A stretch of DNA of 64,000 bases, taken from positions 124,001 to 188,000 of the forward strand of contig JAFYEA010000028.1 of assembly GCA_017544525.1 (NCBI GenBank), read 5' to 3'. How positions within the stretch are numbered: the first letter of the stretch is position 1; each line of letters begins with the position of its first letter. The stretch is from Bacilli bacterium. Its GTDB lineage: Bacteria; Bacillota_I; Bacilli_A; RF39; UBA660. Made by a program: the position numbers and the translations under genes. Below the pieces are notes generated by a model, which did no database searches, was not told the DNA's origin, and saw only the letters and a program-made list of their open reading frames with translations. Positions 32,701 to 39,528 of this stretch are shown here, piece by piece.

Positions 32701-34430
32701 ATAAAAAATATGCACCACAATCTACATCATATAGATTTGTTGGTCTTATTAAAAATGTAAAAGTATTTGACAGATGCTTAACTGCAGAAGAGATACAAGA
32801 TAATTATAATTCATCTAGTATTACAAATTCTGAAGGGTTATCATTATACTTTGATTTGACTAAGAATACTCCAGTATATGAGTCATATTATCCTAAAGTT
32901 AAACATAATGGAGATATTACATATGCATGGGATTATAATGAAGAAGATATAATTGATAAGGTAGATAAACAACCATTAATACCTCTTCCTACTGAAATAG
33001 GTGAAGTTGGTAATACTGGATTATCTAGAAAAGGATTAAAATCTTCTAATAGTAGTTTATTATTCTTAAATTCTGAAATAGAAGATAATTATACCGTTTA
33101 TTCTTCTGGAATTAATACAATTAATCTAGAGTTTAAAGAAATATCTAAAGACTTGAAGATAGAATATGAATACAAGAATAATACATATACTACAAATGTA
33201 GATAGAAGAGTTTACTCATTCTCTTATGATTATACTAATGAAGCTAAAATTATTATTAAGAATGCTTATGAAAGTAAAGAAATGATAATAAGACCTGAAG
33301 ATTATGCTAAAAAGATTAAGATAATGAATAATAAATACTATTATATTATTGATGATATCTTATATGAAAATGGTAAACAATTAATTAATGATGCTAAAAA
33401 TATTTATAATAATTTAGTATTATTAGGAAATGGTAAGATATTTAATATTAATACTAATAATATTCAAAAACCTATTAATAATGATGGTATATTAAGTAAT
33501 GTAATTCCATTATATAGTAGTACATTTGAAGATATATTAATTAACACTTATTATTACTATACATTAATAGGTAATGATGAATTAGATTATCAATTGTTTA
33601 TATATAATAATCAATTATATATGTTAGATAATAGTGATACTATTAATAATAATGTTGTATTTGGTAAATATAATTTAGAAGATTATGAAATAATATTAAC
33701 AAAAGATAATAGTTTGAAATCATTAAAGGGATTAATTAAATATCCTAAAACATTTGTTAATGCTAAGATTAGTGAAATAACATTTGATAAAGATAGTAAT
33801 GATACAATTATCATGATTCGTTATAATAATGGGGATATTTTATCATTCAATTATATTACTGGTGAAGAATTATATAGTGTAAATAATAAAATGAAATTAA
33901 GTATATTTGAATATATTAATTCTTCATTTAGTAAAAATACTATAGAACTTAGTGAAACTAATAGTGAATATGAAAATAGTAAAAAACTAATCAAGTCAAT
34001 TGATTTGACTAATGATAATACTATTAATGAATTAGTTAATGAAGTGGTTGATGAAAATAATAATACAAGTAATAAATTAAATACAGAATATATTACTGTA
34101 TATAATACTGTTAGTGGATTATATGATATATATAATGTTAATGAATTAATTACTGTTGAAACAAAAGAAGAAGGTGGAGAAGATAATCCTTCTGAAGAAA
34201 AACCAAATAAAGAAGAAAATATTATCACAAAACCTAAAGTTGTTTCAATAAATAATAAGTTTAAGTCTAACATAGAATTATATAATCATTTCTATGATAA
34301 TAGTAGTAATAAAGTAAGTGATAAGAAGTTAATAATATTTACAGTTATATTAGTATTGGTAGTTGTAAACTTATTAGTATTAAGTTTTGTATACAGCAGG
34401 AAGGAGAATAAAAATGTCCAAGAAAGTTAA
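23769..34430 (+). CDS. Giant surface protein anchored at both ends (Fn3, GLUG, LamG)
   Basis: 3553 residues. A basic cytoplasmic tail, a membrane span at about 35-57, the shared ectodomain (about 60-275), a Lys/Pro linker (about 278-312), Fn3-like repeats (about 317-837), carbohydrate-binding-like beta modules (about 843-1135), two GLUG-type Gly-rich repeat arrays (about 1757-1940 and 2257-2580, units such as VGGLVGYA and AGGIVGYF), a LamG-like jellyroll (about 2840-3010), a beta region, an acidic linker, and a C-terminal span (about 3519-3543) with a short basic tail. With both ends in the membrane the protein would form a huge external loop. GAGG precedes the ATG. It is likely an adhesin or mechanical lever of the cluster. 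Confidence 0.85.
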   Translation: MASNSRIKRDFTPKRRKRVVEVEDVKVEESSFLTSVFPVIIIIAVLLVIGLFYVLFLDYEEAFILDNSGFFINNNKNLILGSKRNKKDDNSLEITNVNENDIIYKNRLNNYFANEKKNRINITYPLFTNEGLSLINYNDEINLIDNKFERTSGYSNILLSYGNIYNLDDFNRIDNIDYLLLVYPDNVMINLYDIKINTTANEYIIPLNSFIYFELDKISYYERKNDTFIYNEITDVDTKSIITFIYEGADKKYEYNYEEFLKGIKTVYIAPYKPTGENITPDKPKEEKKPSNKPKKDKGDDSNSGVIIWQKPTVNLSNLKPNVFSVEANLEINDPASVIVKAPTFTIYRNNKTYMKRSYYASGEIIMSGLTADTTFTIVGQYTYLAEDLENNIISTFYQNTFTTKSLDSLSPIDLKFKNGKIYPRKIEIDNLKVSSNLEAEALRGVSRASINIEGKNYYLTNSQINSIINGVETDVSTSESLESSKRYNYEISFYDKEGHSLKTTNSKGQTRTSKNIPTLNIRVLKSDIDQVTIGVNVKNEDNVELNNFRYVVRDSSGRIVNENYVSNQIIITGLDPDQLFNIKIYADIDIDDGNGLIKNYEFASMDFVSKPITALGYINLKMSLSDVTYSSARIEYYINSRTDEKLIRLLHGFRFDIYDENKENLIKSVSLTTNEINRLKEKETLNTLFENLDSNTKYVIVVKTILKQGSTTYELDTTQEISDFITNKKPVKVNLTDAFTTETMIDFDVQIVDEDGAILTDYVRLELRDKNNKIKDSRSLPVNSDGKIRVTYNNLNTNEFYNLYFYADEYNETRKNSTLKYKYLFKQLSIYTESGISGKIELRSSLRMANGTNLADVKSEVKWLEVYDYYTVPKKVDNDGHLHIYSKNGTSNYAYDLSDYHGEFVTVSFSIKAVKNDFDYSVYFTNYYGGTTSTYYTKKLEGITTDEWKTFTFTYRVGSYARFDSFTGNVNRYYEPVHSYWYGRNYADFAGFYINGGKAILTEFEIKDFDVHVSYDKEEYVDPNYQNYTYEQGKWNSNKTKTNSEFQVRMSDKIFLKGGNKYTFYFDNDTNYKMYFYVYNTNDTYQNAYGWYNKEFTFEPAEDKYIRIMFQYRDGNGLIETSDIKDFRIMTYKKNSISPTPRFSYDLVTKVKVNLTDKKDEIPDDSYYIRVLVNGVEEKSYKYTELTSTNLIEDVIKEIELDEDKKYEIELGIKIRDRYYALNSFELETDDEVLGISSTNDWAAIEPYGRYIVLNDLDFQNYTDQRLGWGNRYFYGTIDFQGYTAHLATAKTDGSANNYIRMYRIENSAVIKNVVFDIDINNQSINDNVYGFVEYNYGTFENVVLNIKDTHNRDMPQIFYGLLTYYNGIHGNIRNFVIKLDGNLYMYNNSGILTRENYGTISNGYVYGDNVVMLPAITSISDRRDAGLIQRWGGVKSSINRVFSLVSFEFSNPESYTGQFAGYYTAGKINNSYIYGDTNPLVPNKGPFGVDYGGTTEYNRAYYMSRNIYNQTGVEQIKASVVSLLDANFQKSLLGDYFVVDDMLKLGFFPQVKYSTNKMPEQEYIPLPEINTDEYADIIDMNLIEVTNNSATIDVSVNNPLGEEITEIVISDLTTNIVSQTYSSGKSNVIVEVTNPVTFVSKYQVRSITSRSANGYNSTRKYSAGDKYLFIDFYKEIYNTGDFLNINKSLNQNYILMKDLDFSGIQDFYINNFSGKFNGNNHKIKNVSMTKNDKQGIFNQMNGKMENVFFENIYISRSSSYYGIVGYSNSSGSYKNVHIKNMTIEIPENVVRENMYIGSLIGYGNGASISFCSTTDITIKSQSQAAGITVGGLVGYANQLMVDNSFVQNADISVTKAISTNGIGGLVGREASSNNAVIENCYTTGKVFSNLANTGGIAGSDTSYITNSYSSVAVTSDMSFIGGIVGSGYLGTSSVTNNIYLGNIYTASQDVNMHRILGNYESSSTNYAMHESLINGTASDENNGETILTYDNYLNPETYENILKSDSFDYSKSSSGILPKLYDETGENLMPNQIDNYLFVNLFNVDRILIDKHATDADVILYLDNKYNYEITDLKAENANIEITRNVIDNGKSIIYFKLTPTRYYDTYRLSELTYIDGNGVEQSLERNIRIDATFYKRLRNFDDWQNISTFEAENYILEADIDFAGKTNINTGVMFNKLETADDSITYELKNIDLTYTKNANYISLIQKVSTNMKNITFNGINIKNTSTGNNNYNNIILYSYGTLSNLTFKNIEIDAKYKNYVGVVGRNYANNVKDITLDNVTVSGKQYVGSFIAYVQSNANDNFDNINASNINVTATNTSAGGVFGHFASGINYQDKPIYNHIYIKDADVNSSSYYVGGISGYGDCNYCIADNVHVKGTYYVGGAVGYQVGSYQYYKTVKNSIIEGTDHYIGGVYGYSYLTYSDYLINSTVKGLNSTTYGVGGISGYKSNWSYTYRGGVIDSTITNAGDRTGGLVGHHNYTSNTGTIYSSFVNNSTIIGNTKVGGLVGNATKATNLSYCKISNSSVIANDRYAGGIVGYFDNNNDYGAHSEGQINQVNAENVDVEANTYAGGIFGGSEEDPYYANRVRRIYFAGKVNSLDGRTYGIASGDNHNFGLLNQPRVYFYKNSTVNGETIKDIVSTPQVSNNDLLVRTTFYPGFITNGVVTYDANEVRGKYSDFIKLEAGKTYQIDVDYVAYSNVYTAYLYNSEKTYVSQINSTNVEAYIEKILNPSYNAQFRFRVYQDCYIRIAITRADQINTMTMKEVNLLSTSIDENKLLSSSDLKERLTWVYSIGSVTSINSSKLDYSASYWDFTPLNSKLNNVSVEDLSGNNYVASGKIHSITSNGAIFDGSGESTSALKVNNYKLPTTGHITMSARIRGDYSWPYQALFSSHTGSQGMGIFIHYFQIYVLINNSYYSTGYYLPISTEAEVTATYDVQTNNKKHLRVYVNGNQVYENLNVTGLVVPNDANTYIGYDKKYAPQSTSYRFVGLIKNVKVFDRCLTAEEIQDNYNSSSITNSEGLSLYFDLTKNTPVYESYYPKVKHNGDITYAWDYNEEDIIDKVDKQPLIPLPTEIGEVGNTGLSRKGLKSSNSSLLFLNSEIEDNYTVYSSGINTINLEFKEISKDLKIEYEYKNNTYTTNVDRRVYSFSYDYTNEAKIIIKNAYESKEMIIRPEDYAKKIKIMNNKYYYIIDDILYENGKQLINDAKNIYNNLVLLGNGKIFNINTNNIQKPINNDGILSNVIPLYSSTFEDILINTYYYYTLIGNDELDYQLFIYNNQLYMLDNSDTINNNVVFGKYNLEDYEIILTKDNSLKSLKGLIKYPKTFVNAKISEITFDKDSNDTIIMIRYNNGDILSFNYITGEELYSVNNKMKLSIFEYINSSFSKNTIELSETNSEYENSKKLIKSIDLTNDNTINELVNEVVDENNNTSNKLNTEYITVYNTVSGLYDIYNVNELITVETKEEGGEDNPSEEKPNKEENIITKPKVVSINNKFKSNIELYNHFYDNSSNKVSDKKLIIFTVILVLVVVNLLVLSFVYSRKENKNVQES

Positions 34431-34890
34431 AATATTAATTATTATAGCTATAGTAGTTGCCGCTACTATAGCTATAGTGCTTATGATAAAACCTAATAAA
34501 GAAAAATCATTTGATATAGAAGAGTTAAGAAAACAAAGTTTATCATATTATGAAGATTATGAACTTAGAATTCTTGATTTTATGGATATGACTGCTTTAT
34601 TTGGAATAGATAAAGATAATGATGAAAATAGTATGTTTTTAGCCAATATATCAAATGAAGAAATAAAGAAAGAAGATATGTTTATCTTAATAGTTATGAA
34701 TACTAATGATAGTGATTATTATGATATATTTCAAAGTTATGTAGATTCTGAGAAGAATTATGAGGATAATGAAAAAATATTAGAATTATTCAATAATTCA
34801 ATATTGAAAAAAGGAAAAAATTATACATATTTTATTCTTGGAGATAATCCTAAAGAAATAGAAAAAGATATACTATTACAATATAAATAA
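34414..34890 (+). CDS. Small membrane-anchored protein at the end of the motor operon
   Basis: 158 residues from the ATG at 34414, chosen because AAGGAG lies 8 bases upstream inside the end of the giant gene; an in-frame ATG at 34387 has no such site. One membrane span at about 6-26 leads to an extracellular domain of about 130 residues that vaguely resembles DUF4358-type proteins. It overlaps the giant gene by 17 bases and so belongs to the same operon. The function is unknown. Confidence 0.65.
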   Translation: MSKKVKILIIIAIVVAATIAIVLMIKPNKEKSFDIEELRKQSLSYYEDYELRILDFMDMTALFGIDKDNDENSMFLANISNEEIKKEDMFILIVMNTNDSDYYDIFQSYVDSEKNYEDNEKILELFNNSILKKGKNYTYFILGDNPKEIEKDILLQYK

Positions 34891-34902
34891 GAAGATGATA
34901 AA

Positions 34903-36051
34903 ATGATAAAAAAATTGTTTATTAAAAACTATGAAAATACTAAAGATGCTGATGTTAGAAATAAATATGGTATAGTAGCAGGAATATTTGGAGTTATAAC
35001 AAATACTATTATTGGTGTGATTAAACTAATAATTGGTATATTATCTCATAGTATTAGTATAGTTGTAGATGCTTTAAATAATATTTCTGACATGTTAACA
35101 TCTGTTTTAACAATAGTTGGTTTTAATATGTCTAATAAAAAACCTGATAAAAAACATCCATATGGTTATGCTAGATATGAATATATATTTGGATTAATAA
35201 TAGCAATAATTATGTTAGTAATGGGTATTTTATTTGCTCGTGAAAGTGTTGATAAAATAATACATCCTAGAGTTTTAGATATCAGTTTAATTACATATGT
35301 TATTCTTTTAATAGCAATTATACTTAAGTTTATTCAAATGTTTGTATATTTAGATTTTGCTAATAGTATTAAATCTAATACATTAAAAACAAATGCAGTT
35401 GATACTAGAAATGATATTATTACAACATGTGTTATATTTATATCTATGTATATTATGCAAACATATAATATTAATATAGATGGATATTTAGGTTTATTTG
35501 TTTCTATATTCGTAATTTATAGTAGTATAAAAATGATTAAAGAAGTTATACAACCTTTAATAGGAATAGTACCATCTAAGAAACAAGTAAATGAAATTAA
35601 AAGTAAAATTATGTCTTATGATTGTGTACTTGGTATACATGATTTAGTTATTCATAATTATGGTGTTCATAATGATTTTGTTACTGTACATATTGAACTT
35701 AATTCTAAATTAACATTATTAAAAGCACATGATTTAATAGATGAAATAGAGAATGATTTAAAAGAGCATATGAATTTACAAGTGACTATACATATGGATC
35801 CTATAGTAGTAGGGGATAAACAAATAGATAAAATGAAGAATAGAATTCTAAAGTTATTAAAAGAATTGAATAAGAAAATTGAAATACATGATTTTAGAAT
35901 GATAAAAGGTAAACATAAAACAAATATATTATTTGATGTAGTATTACCATTTGATCTTAATTATTCATATAAAGATATAAAAGCATATTTGAATGAAAAA
36001 ATAAAAGGCAATTATGAATACTATATTGAAATAGATAGACCTTTTTGTTAA
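34903..36051 (+). CDS. Cation diffusion facilitator, probable Mn2+ efflux type
   Basis: 382 residues with six membrane spans and a long C-terminal cytoplasmic domain. The second span has DALNNISD, and the fifth-span site reads DTRND (DxxxD). In this family the Zn transporters have HxxxD at that place and the Mn group has DxxxD, so Mn2+ export is the best guess. KKHPYGYARYEY is the standard loop motif. The gene follows the motor operon by 12 bases with only a weak ribosome site, and a clear terminator follows. The link to the motor is probably only read-through. Confidence 0.82.
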   Translation: MIKKLFIKNYENTKDADVRNKYGIVAGIFGVITNTIIGVIKLIIGILSHSISIVVDALNNISDMLTSVLTIVGFNMSNKKPDKKHPYGYARYEYIFGLIIAIIMLVMGILFARESVDKIIHPRVLDISLITYVILLIAIILKFIQMFVYLDFANSIKSNTLKTNAVDTRNDIITTCVIFISMYIMQTYNINIDGYLGLFVSIFVIYSSIKMIKEVIQPLIGIVPSKKQVNEIKSKIMSYDCVLGIHDLVIHNYGVHNDFVTVHIELNSKLTLLKAHDLIDEIENDLKEHMNLQVTIHMDPIVVGDKQIDKMKNRILKLLKELNKKIEIHDFRMIKGKHKTNILFDVVLPFDLNYSYKDIKAYLNEKIKGNYEYYIEIDRPFC

Positions 36052-36052
36052 T

Positions 36053-36073
36053 AAGAGTAGAAATACTCTTTTT
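36053..36073 (+). terminator. Terminator after the cation efflux gene
   Basis: AAGAGTA and TACTCTT with a GAAA tetraloop, followed by T residues; closes the long unit that starts near 17173. Confidence 0.8.
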
Positions 36074-36080
36074 AATTTTA

Positions 36081-36141
36081 AATAACTTTGTAACAAAATG
36101 ATAAAAAGTTATTGACAATTTAATAACTTTGTATTAAAATG
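36081..36141 (+). promoter_or_regulatory. Promoter with repeated operator-like site
   Basis: TTGACA (36112-36117) and TAAAAT (36135-36140), 17 bases apart. Two near-identical 20-base copies, AATAACTTTGTAACAAAATG (36081) and a second at 36122 with two base changes, flank the -35; the second covers the -10. The copies are 41 bases apart, about four helical turns. The first holds a TTTGTaACAAA dyad. This fits a repressor that binds both sites. Confidence 0.65.
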
Positions 36142-36165
36142 TAACTATGTGGGGAGATGATTGAT

Positions 36166-36591
36166 ATGTTTGATTATACTGGACATATGGCTTTAGGAGA
36201 GGCAATGGGATTATTAAAAGAACATTATAAGAATCAATATGGTAATAATAATGATGTGTCGGTTACTTTTTCTTTGGATCGTGAAACGGGGTGTTCACAT
36301 GAATGGGGATCCAATGATGTTGAATACTATACTTATTATGCTTTGATTGCCCAAATTAGTTTTAGTATGAGAGTTGGTTCTATTGTTGTTGGTGATTGCT
36401 CAATAAGAAAGGGAGAAAAAGATCTTGAAAATGATTTGTTAGAAATATTTAATAAATTATATGTAGATGGTGAAGATAAAGTCGTCAATATAATGTTTCC
36501 AACATTTGGTAATGACATAATTAATTATGATAGAAATGTAGTTGTTTACTTCAAAAAAAATGAATTAAGTTTAAATAGAAGTAAAAAATAA
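36166..36591 (+). CDS. Small protein of unknown function
   Basis: 141 residues from the ATG at 36166. GGGGAG ends 9 bases before it, whereas the in-frame ATG at 36157 touches the site and is too close. No signal peptide or membrane span. It includes an aromatic segment (VEYYTYYALI) and mixed alpha/beta character. It is the first of three small genes behind the promoter with the repeated operator. I do not recognise the family. Its neighbours carry zinc-ribbon motifs, so a role in a small regulatory or phage-like module is possible but unproven. Confidence 0.55.
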   Translation: MFDYTGHMALGEAMGLLKEHYKNQYGNNNDVSVTFSLDRETGCSHEWGSNDVEYYTYYALIAQISFSMRVGSIVVGDCSIRKGEKDLENDLLEIFNKLYVDGEDKVVNIMFPTFGNDIINYDRNVVVYFKKNELSLNRSKK

Positions 36592-36617
36592 CTAAATATA
36601 AAAGGAATGAAGTTGAG

Positions 36618-36845
36618 ATGAAAATAATTGAATTAGCAAATGATGTGGTAAGATGTGGTTATTGTAAATCATTATTGAAAATTGAACCTTATGATCTGTT
36701 GAGTGAATCAACTGATTTAGGACGTTATATTTGTAATGTTTATTACATATGTGATGTATGTAAAGCTAAAAATTATAATGTTCCAGAGATTTTTAAAGAA
36801 GGAAAAAAACAAGAGTATCAAAGAAGAATGAGAAGGGTTTTGTAA
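36618..36845 (+). CDS. Small zinc-ribbon protein
   Basis: 75 residues with two Cys pairs, CGYC (near 13-16) and CDVC (near 51-54), typical of a zinc ribbon. The rest is mixed with a basic C-terminus. It resembles the next protein only in holding paired Cys motifs. An AGGAATGAAG stretch precedes the ATG. Likely binds zinc and perhaps nucleic acid or a protein partner; function unknown. Confidence 0.65.
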   Translation: MKIIELANDVVRCGYCKSLLKIEPYDLLSESTDLGRYICNVYYICDVCKAKNYNVPEIFKEGKKQEYQRRMRRVL

Positions 36846-36857
36846 GAAGGAGGAATT

Positions 36858-37148
36858 ATGAAATTATTAGATTCTGAGTATGGACCAGAAAGATGGAAAA
36901 CAATTATTTATTGTACAGGAAGAGGAAATGGAGGAGGAGGTTGTGGAACACTTTTAGAAGTTAGAGAAGAAGATATCTATAATACATTTAGTTATGATTA
37001 TCTTGGAGATAGAGATACATATTATACTGTTTGTTGTCCAGTATGTGGAAAAGAAACAGATATAGATAGTAGATTAATTAATTTTAGTGTTTCAGGAAAT
37101 AGTAAAGAAAGAGTTTTATCTAGATATAAGAAACAAGGCATTTATTAA
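36858..37148 (+). CDS. Small zinc-ribbon-like protein
   Basis: 96 residues. An N-terminal Cys with a Gly-rich loop (IYCTGRGNGGGGCG) and a later CCPVCG motif give two Cys pairs that can hold zinc. Such proteins occur as short hypothetical genes in Firmicutes genomes and phages. AAGGAGG precedes the ATG. It closes the three-gene unit started at 36166. Function unknown. Confidence 0.65.
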   Translation: MKLLDSEYGPERWKTIIYCTGRGNGGGGCGTLLEVREEDIYNTFSYDYLGDRDTYYTVCCPVCGKETDIDSRLINFSVSGNSKERVLSRYKKQGIY

Positions 37149-37177
37149 TTTAATAATTAGCTTGTTTATGATAAAAT
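37149..37177 (+). promoter_or_regulatory. Promoter of the Nudix regulator gene
   Basis: TTTAAT (37149-37154), 17-base spacer and TAAAAT (37172-37177) with an extended TGA upstream. Confidence 0.5.
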
Positions 37178-37193
37178 ATAGATGGTGATAACT

Positions 37194-37961
37194 ATGAAAG
37201 AGTTTAAATTTGGTGTGGCAACAGATACTATAATATTCTATATCGATAGCAGGAAAAATGATAATATACGTGGATTACCTAGTAAACACTTTGGTGTATT
37301 ACTTGTTAAAATGAATAATGATGTTTATAAAGATAAATGGGTGTTACCTGGTGGATTTGTAGGAATGGATGAAACATTAGAAGATGCAAATCAAAGAATA
37401 ATAAAAAAGGAAACTAATTTGAATAATGTATATACTGAAGAAATAGGTGCTTTTTCTAGAGTAGATAGAGACTCAAGAGGAAGAGTTATATCAATAGCTT
37501 ATATGTCATTAATTGATAAAAACAAATTGAAAAATAATATTAGTGAAAATGCATCTTGGTTTGATATATATTTCAAAGAAGAAAATAATAAGACAATTGT
37601 AAGACTAGTTAAAGAAGATGAAGAATTATTATTAAAATATAAGAAAAAATTGGTTGATAAAACAACTGAAGAATATGAATATATTAGCGAAACAAATGTA
37701 TTGGGATTTGATCATGAAGATATATTGATTAAAGGCATTGTTAATCTTAGAAACAAAGTTAATTCTACAGATATAGCATTTAATTTAATGCCTGAAGAAT
37801 TCACTATTGGAGAATTAAAACAGGTATATGAATTAATACTTGGCAAAAAAGTAATTAACTCTGCTTTTAGAAGAGTAATTAAAGATAAAGTGGTATCAAC
37901 AAACAATTATATTAAGACCGGTGGTCATAGACCTTCATGTTTATTTAAATATAAAAAATAA
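37194..37961 (+). CDS. NrtR-like Nudix regulator
   Basis: 255 residues. An N-terminal Nudix fold with WVLPGGFVGMDETL near 46, followed by a degenerate Nudix box in which the REUxEE core reads RIIKKE. A C-terminal winged-helix domain (about 200-255) has FTIGELKQVYE and FRRVIKDK. This Nudix plus winged-helix layout, with a decayed catalytic box, is that of the NrtR family, which senses ADP-ribose and controls NAD genes. The start at 37194 has GGTGA 5 bases upstream. No NAD genes adjoin, so the target is unknown. Confidence 0.75.
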   Translation: MKEFKFGVATDTIIFYIDSRKNDNIRGLPSKHFGVLLVKMNNDVYKDKWVLPGGFVGMDETLEDANQRIIKKETNLNNVYTEEIGAFSRVDRDSRGRVISIAYMSLIDKNKLKNNISENASWFDIYFKEENNKTIVRLVKEDEELLLKYKKKLVDKTTEEYEYISETNVLGFDHEDILIKGIVNLRNKVNSTDIAFNLMPEEFTIGELKQVYELILGKKVINSAFRRVIKDKVVSTNNYIKTGGHRPSCLFKYKK

Positions 37962-37984
37962 CTCCTTGAATGGAGTATTTTTTT
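37961..37984 (+). terminator. Terminator after the Nudix regulator
   Basis: ACTCC and GGAGT with a 6-base loop, then A and seven T. A short stem, so moderate strength. Confidence 0.65.
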
Positions 37985-38018
37985 GTGTTAGAATAATGAA
38001 CTTGTAGAGAGGTATACT

Positions 38019-38762
38019 ATGACAGATTTAGCGGGATATTTTAAAGGAAGAACTCCATTAGATGAGAGAGAAAAAGTATTTTTTGATATGGTTGATAAAC
38101 TAGATAAAGAAAGTTTTAATTTGTTTTGTGAGATTACTAGTTTAAATGATGAATCAACATATAAGATAGATAGCTTGATTATGAGAAGTGAAGAACTATA
38201 TAATATATTTTTAGTTATAGAAGATTGCTTTGAATACTTAGAAAAGATTGAACAAGAAAGTGGCATCTATGCAGGGAACAGATTACAGGCTAAAAGATTA
38301 TTAGCAGGAATAATGACAGCCAATCTATTTATGTTTAATTTTTTGATAGCTATAATAGTTTTTGTTATGATTAATATGAAAGCTAATAAAGATTATGCTG
38401 AAGAGTTTTCTAAAATATGTGATAGAGTATTTAAATTTGATGAAGATCAAATGAGAATTATTAAAACAACTTTAGAAAATTGTCAAAGATTATTAAAGGG
38501 TAAAATGAATAGATTAAATGTTACTCTTAAAGAAGATTATGATGGAATAATTGTAAAATCTAATAGTGTAATAGGAGAATATATTAATGGAGAAATAGGA
38601 GAAGAATATATTAATAAATTACCTATTGAAGTTAAAAATAATATTGTAAATATATTACATCAAGATTTAAATGTTGAAAGTACTAATATATATGAATTGT
38701 TAGGTTTAACAAAGAAAAAGTATAATGATAATATAAGACTAATAAAAGAATTAACAAACTAG
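38019..38762 (+). CDS. Protein of unknown function with one membrane span
   Basis: 247 residues. A soluble helical N-terminus, one hydrophobic segment near 101-121 (LFMFNFLIAIIVFV), and a helical C-terminus. An extended -10 (TGTTAGAAT, 37986-37994) and AGAGAGG precede it. It is a single-gene unit between two terminators. I do not recognise a family. Confidence 0.6.
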   Translation: MTDLAGYFKGRTPLDEREKVFFDMVDKLDKESFNLFCEITSLNDESTYKIDSLIMRSEELYNIFLVIEDCFEYLEKIEQESGIYAGNRLQAKRLLAGIMTANLFMFNFLIAIIVFVMINMKANKDYAEEFSKICDRVFKFDEDQMRIIKTTLENCQRLLKGKMNRLNVTLKEDYDGIIVKSNSVIGEYINGEIGEEYINKLPIEVKNNIVNILHQDLNVESTNIYELLGLTKKKYNDNIRLIKELTN

Positions 38763-38779
38763 ATTTTTATCTAGTTTTT
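38756..38779 (+). terminator. Terminator overlapping the stop codon
   Basis: AAACTAGA pairs with TCTAGTTT around a 6-base T/A loop, ending in T residues; the TAG stop is part of the stem. Confidence 0.8.
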
Positions 38780-38791
38780 AAATGTAATAAT

Positions 38792-38800
38792 TGTTATAAT
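38792..38800 (+). promoter_or_regulatory. Extended -10 of the GGGtGRT operon
   Basis: TGTTATAAT gives a TGn extended -10 with a perfect TATAAT at 38795-38800; no strong -35. Confidence 0.55.
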
Positions 38801-38836
38801 ATTTTTAGTGGTAAAGTATATATAAAGGAGGTAAAT

Positions 38837-39526
38837 ATGATATATACAAAAGAAGTAGAACATATGTGTCCTGTAGGTAAAGTATGTCATGGTTGTGCTC
38901 CAATACCTGAAGAAGGTAAATGGGTACAAGCAAAAGAAATAAAAGATATTTCTGGACTTACTCATGGTATAGGATGGTGTGCACCTCAACAAGGAGCATG
39001 TAAATTAACATTAAACATTAAGGAAGGAATAATTGAAGAAGCATTAGTTGAAACTATTGGTTGTTCTGGTATGACTCATAGTGCAGCAATGGCAGGAGAG
39101 ATATTAGTTGGTAAAACTATATTAGAAGCATTAAATACTGATTTAGTATGTGATGCGATTAATACAGCAATGAGGGAATTATTCTTACAAATAGTATATG
39201 GAAGAAGTCAATCTGCTTTTTCTGAAGGTGGACTTGCTATTGGGGCGGGTTTAGAAGATTTAGGAAAAGGTACTAGAAGTCAAATAGGAACTATTTATTC
39301 GACTAAAGTTAAAGGACCTAGATATTTAGAACTAGCTGAAGGATATATTGTTGAAATTGGACTTGATAAGAATAATGAAATATGTGGATATAAATATGTT
39401 AATCTAGGGAAAATGATGGAAAATATTAAAAAAGGAATTGAACCTATGGAAGCAATTGAAAAAGCAAGTGGAACATATGGTAGATTCGATGAGGCGGTCA
39501 AGAAAATTGATCCTAGGGAGGAATAA
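38837..39526 (+). CDS. NifU/IscU-like iron-sulfur scaffold partner of GGGtGRT
   Basis: 229 residues. The central part has the Cys pattern and fold of an IscU/NifU-N type scaffold (ETIGCSGMTHSAAMAGE near 75-91). The N-terminus adds CPVGKVCHGC, and a second Cys-containing segment, GWCAPQQGAC, is near 46. This protein is regularly found directly before the GGGtGRT protein in anaerobic Firmicutes, as here with 2 bases between them. A role in iron-sulfur cluster handling is likely but the exact client is not known. AAAGGAGG precedes the ATG. Confidence 0.8.
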   Translation: MIYTKEVEHMCPVGKVCHGCAPIPEEGKWVQAKEIKDISGLTHGIGWCAPQQGACKLTLNIKEGIIEEALVETIGCSGMTHSAAMAGEILVGKTILEALNTDLVCDAINTAMRELFLQIVYGRSQSAFSEGGLAIGAGLEDLGKGTRSQIGTIYSTKVKGPRYLELAEGYIVEIGLDKNNEICGYKYVNLGKMMENIKKGIEPMEAIEKASGTYGRFDEAVKKIDPREE

Positions 39527-39528
39527 TT

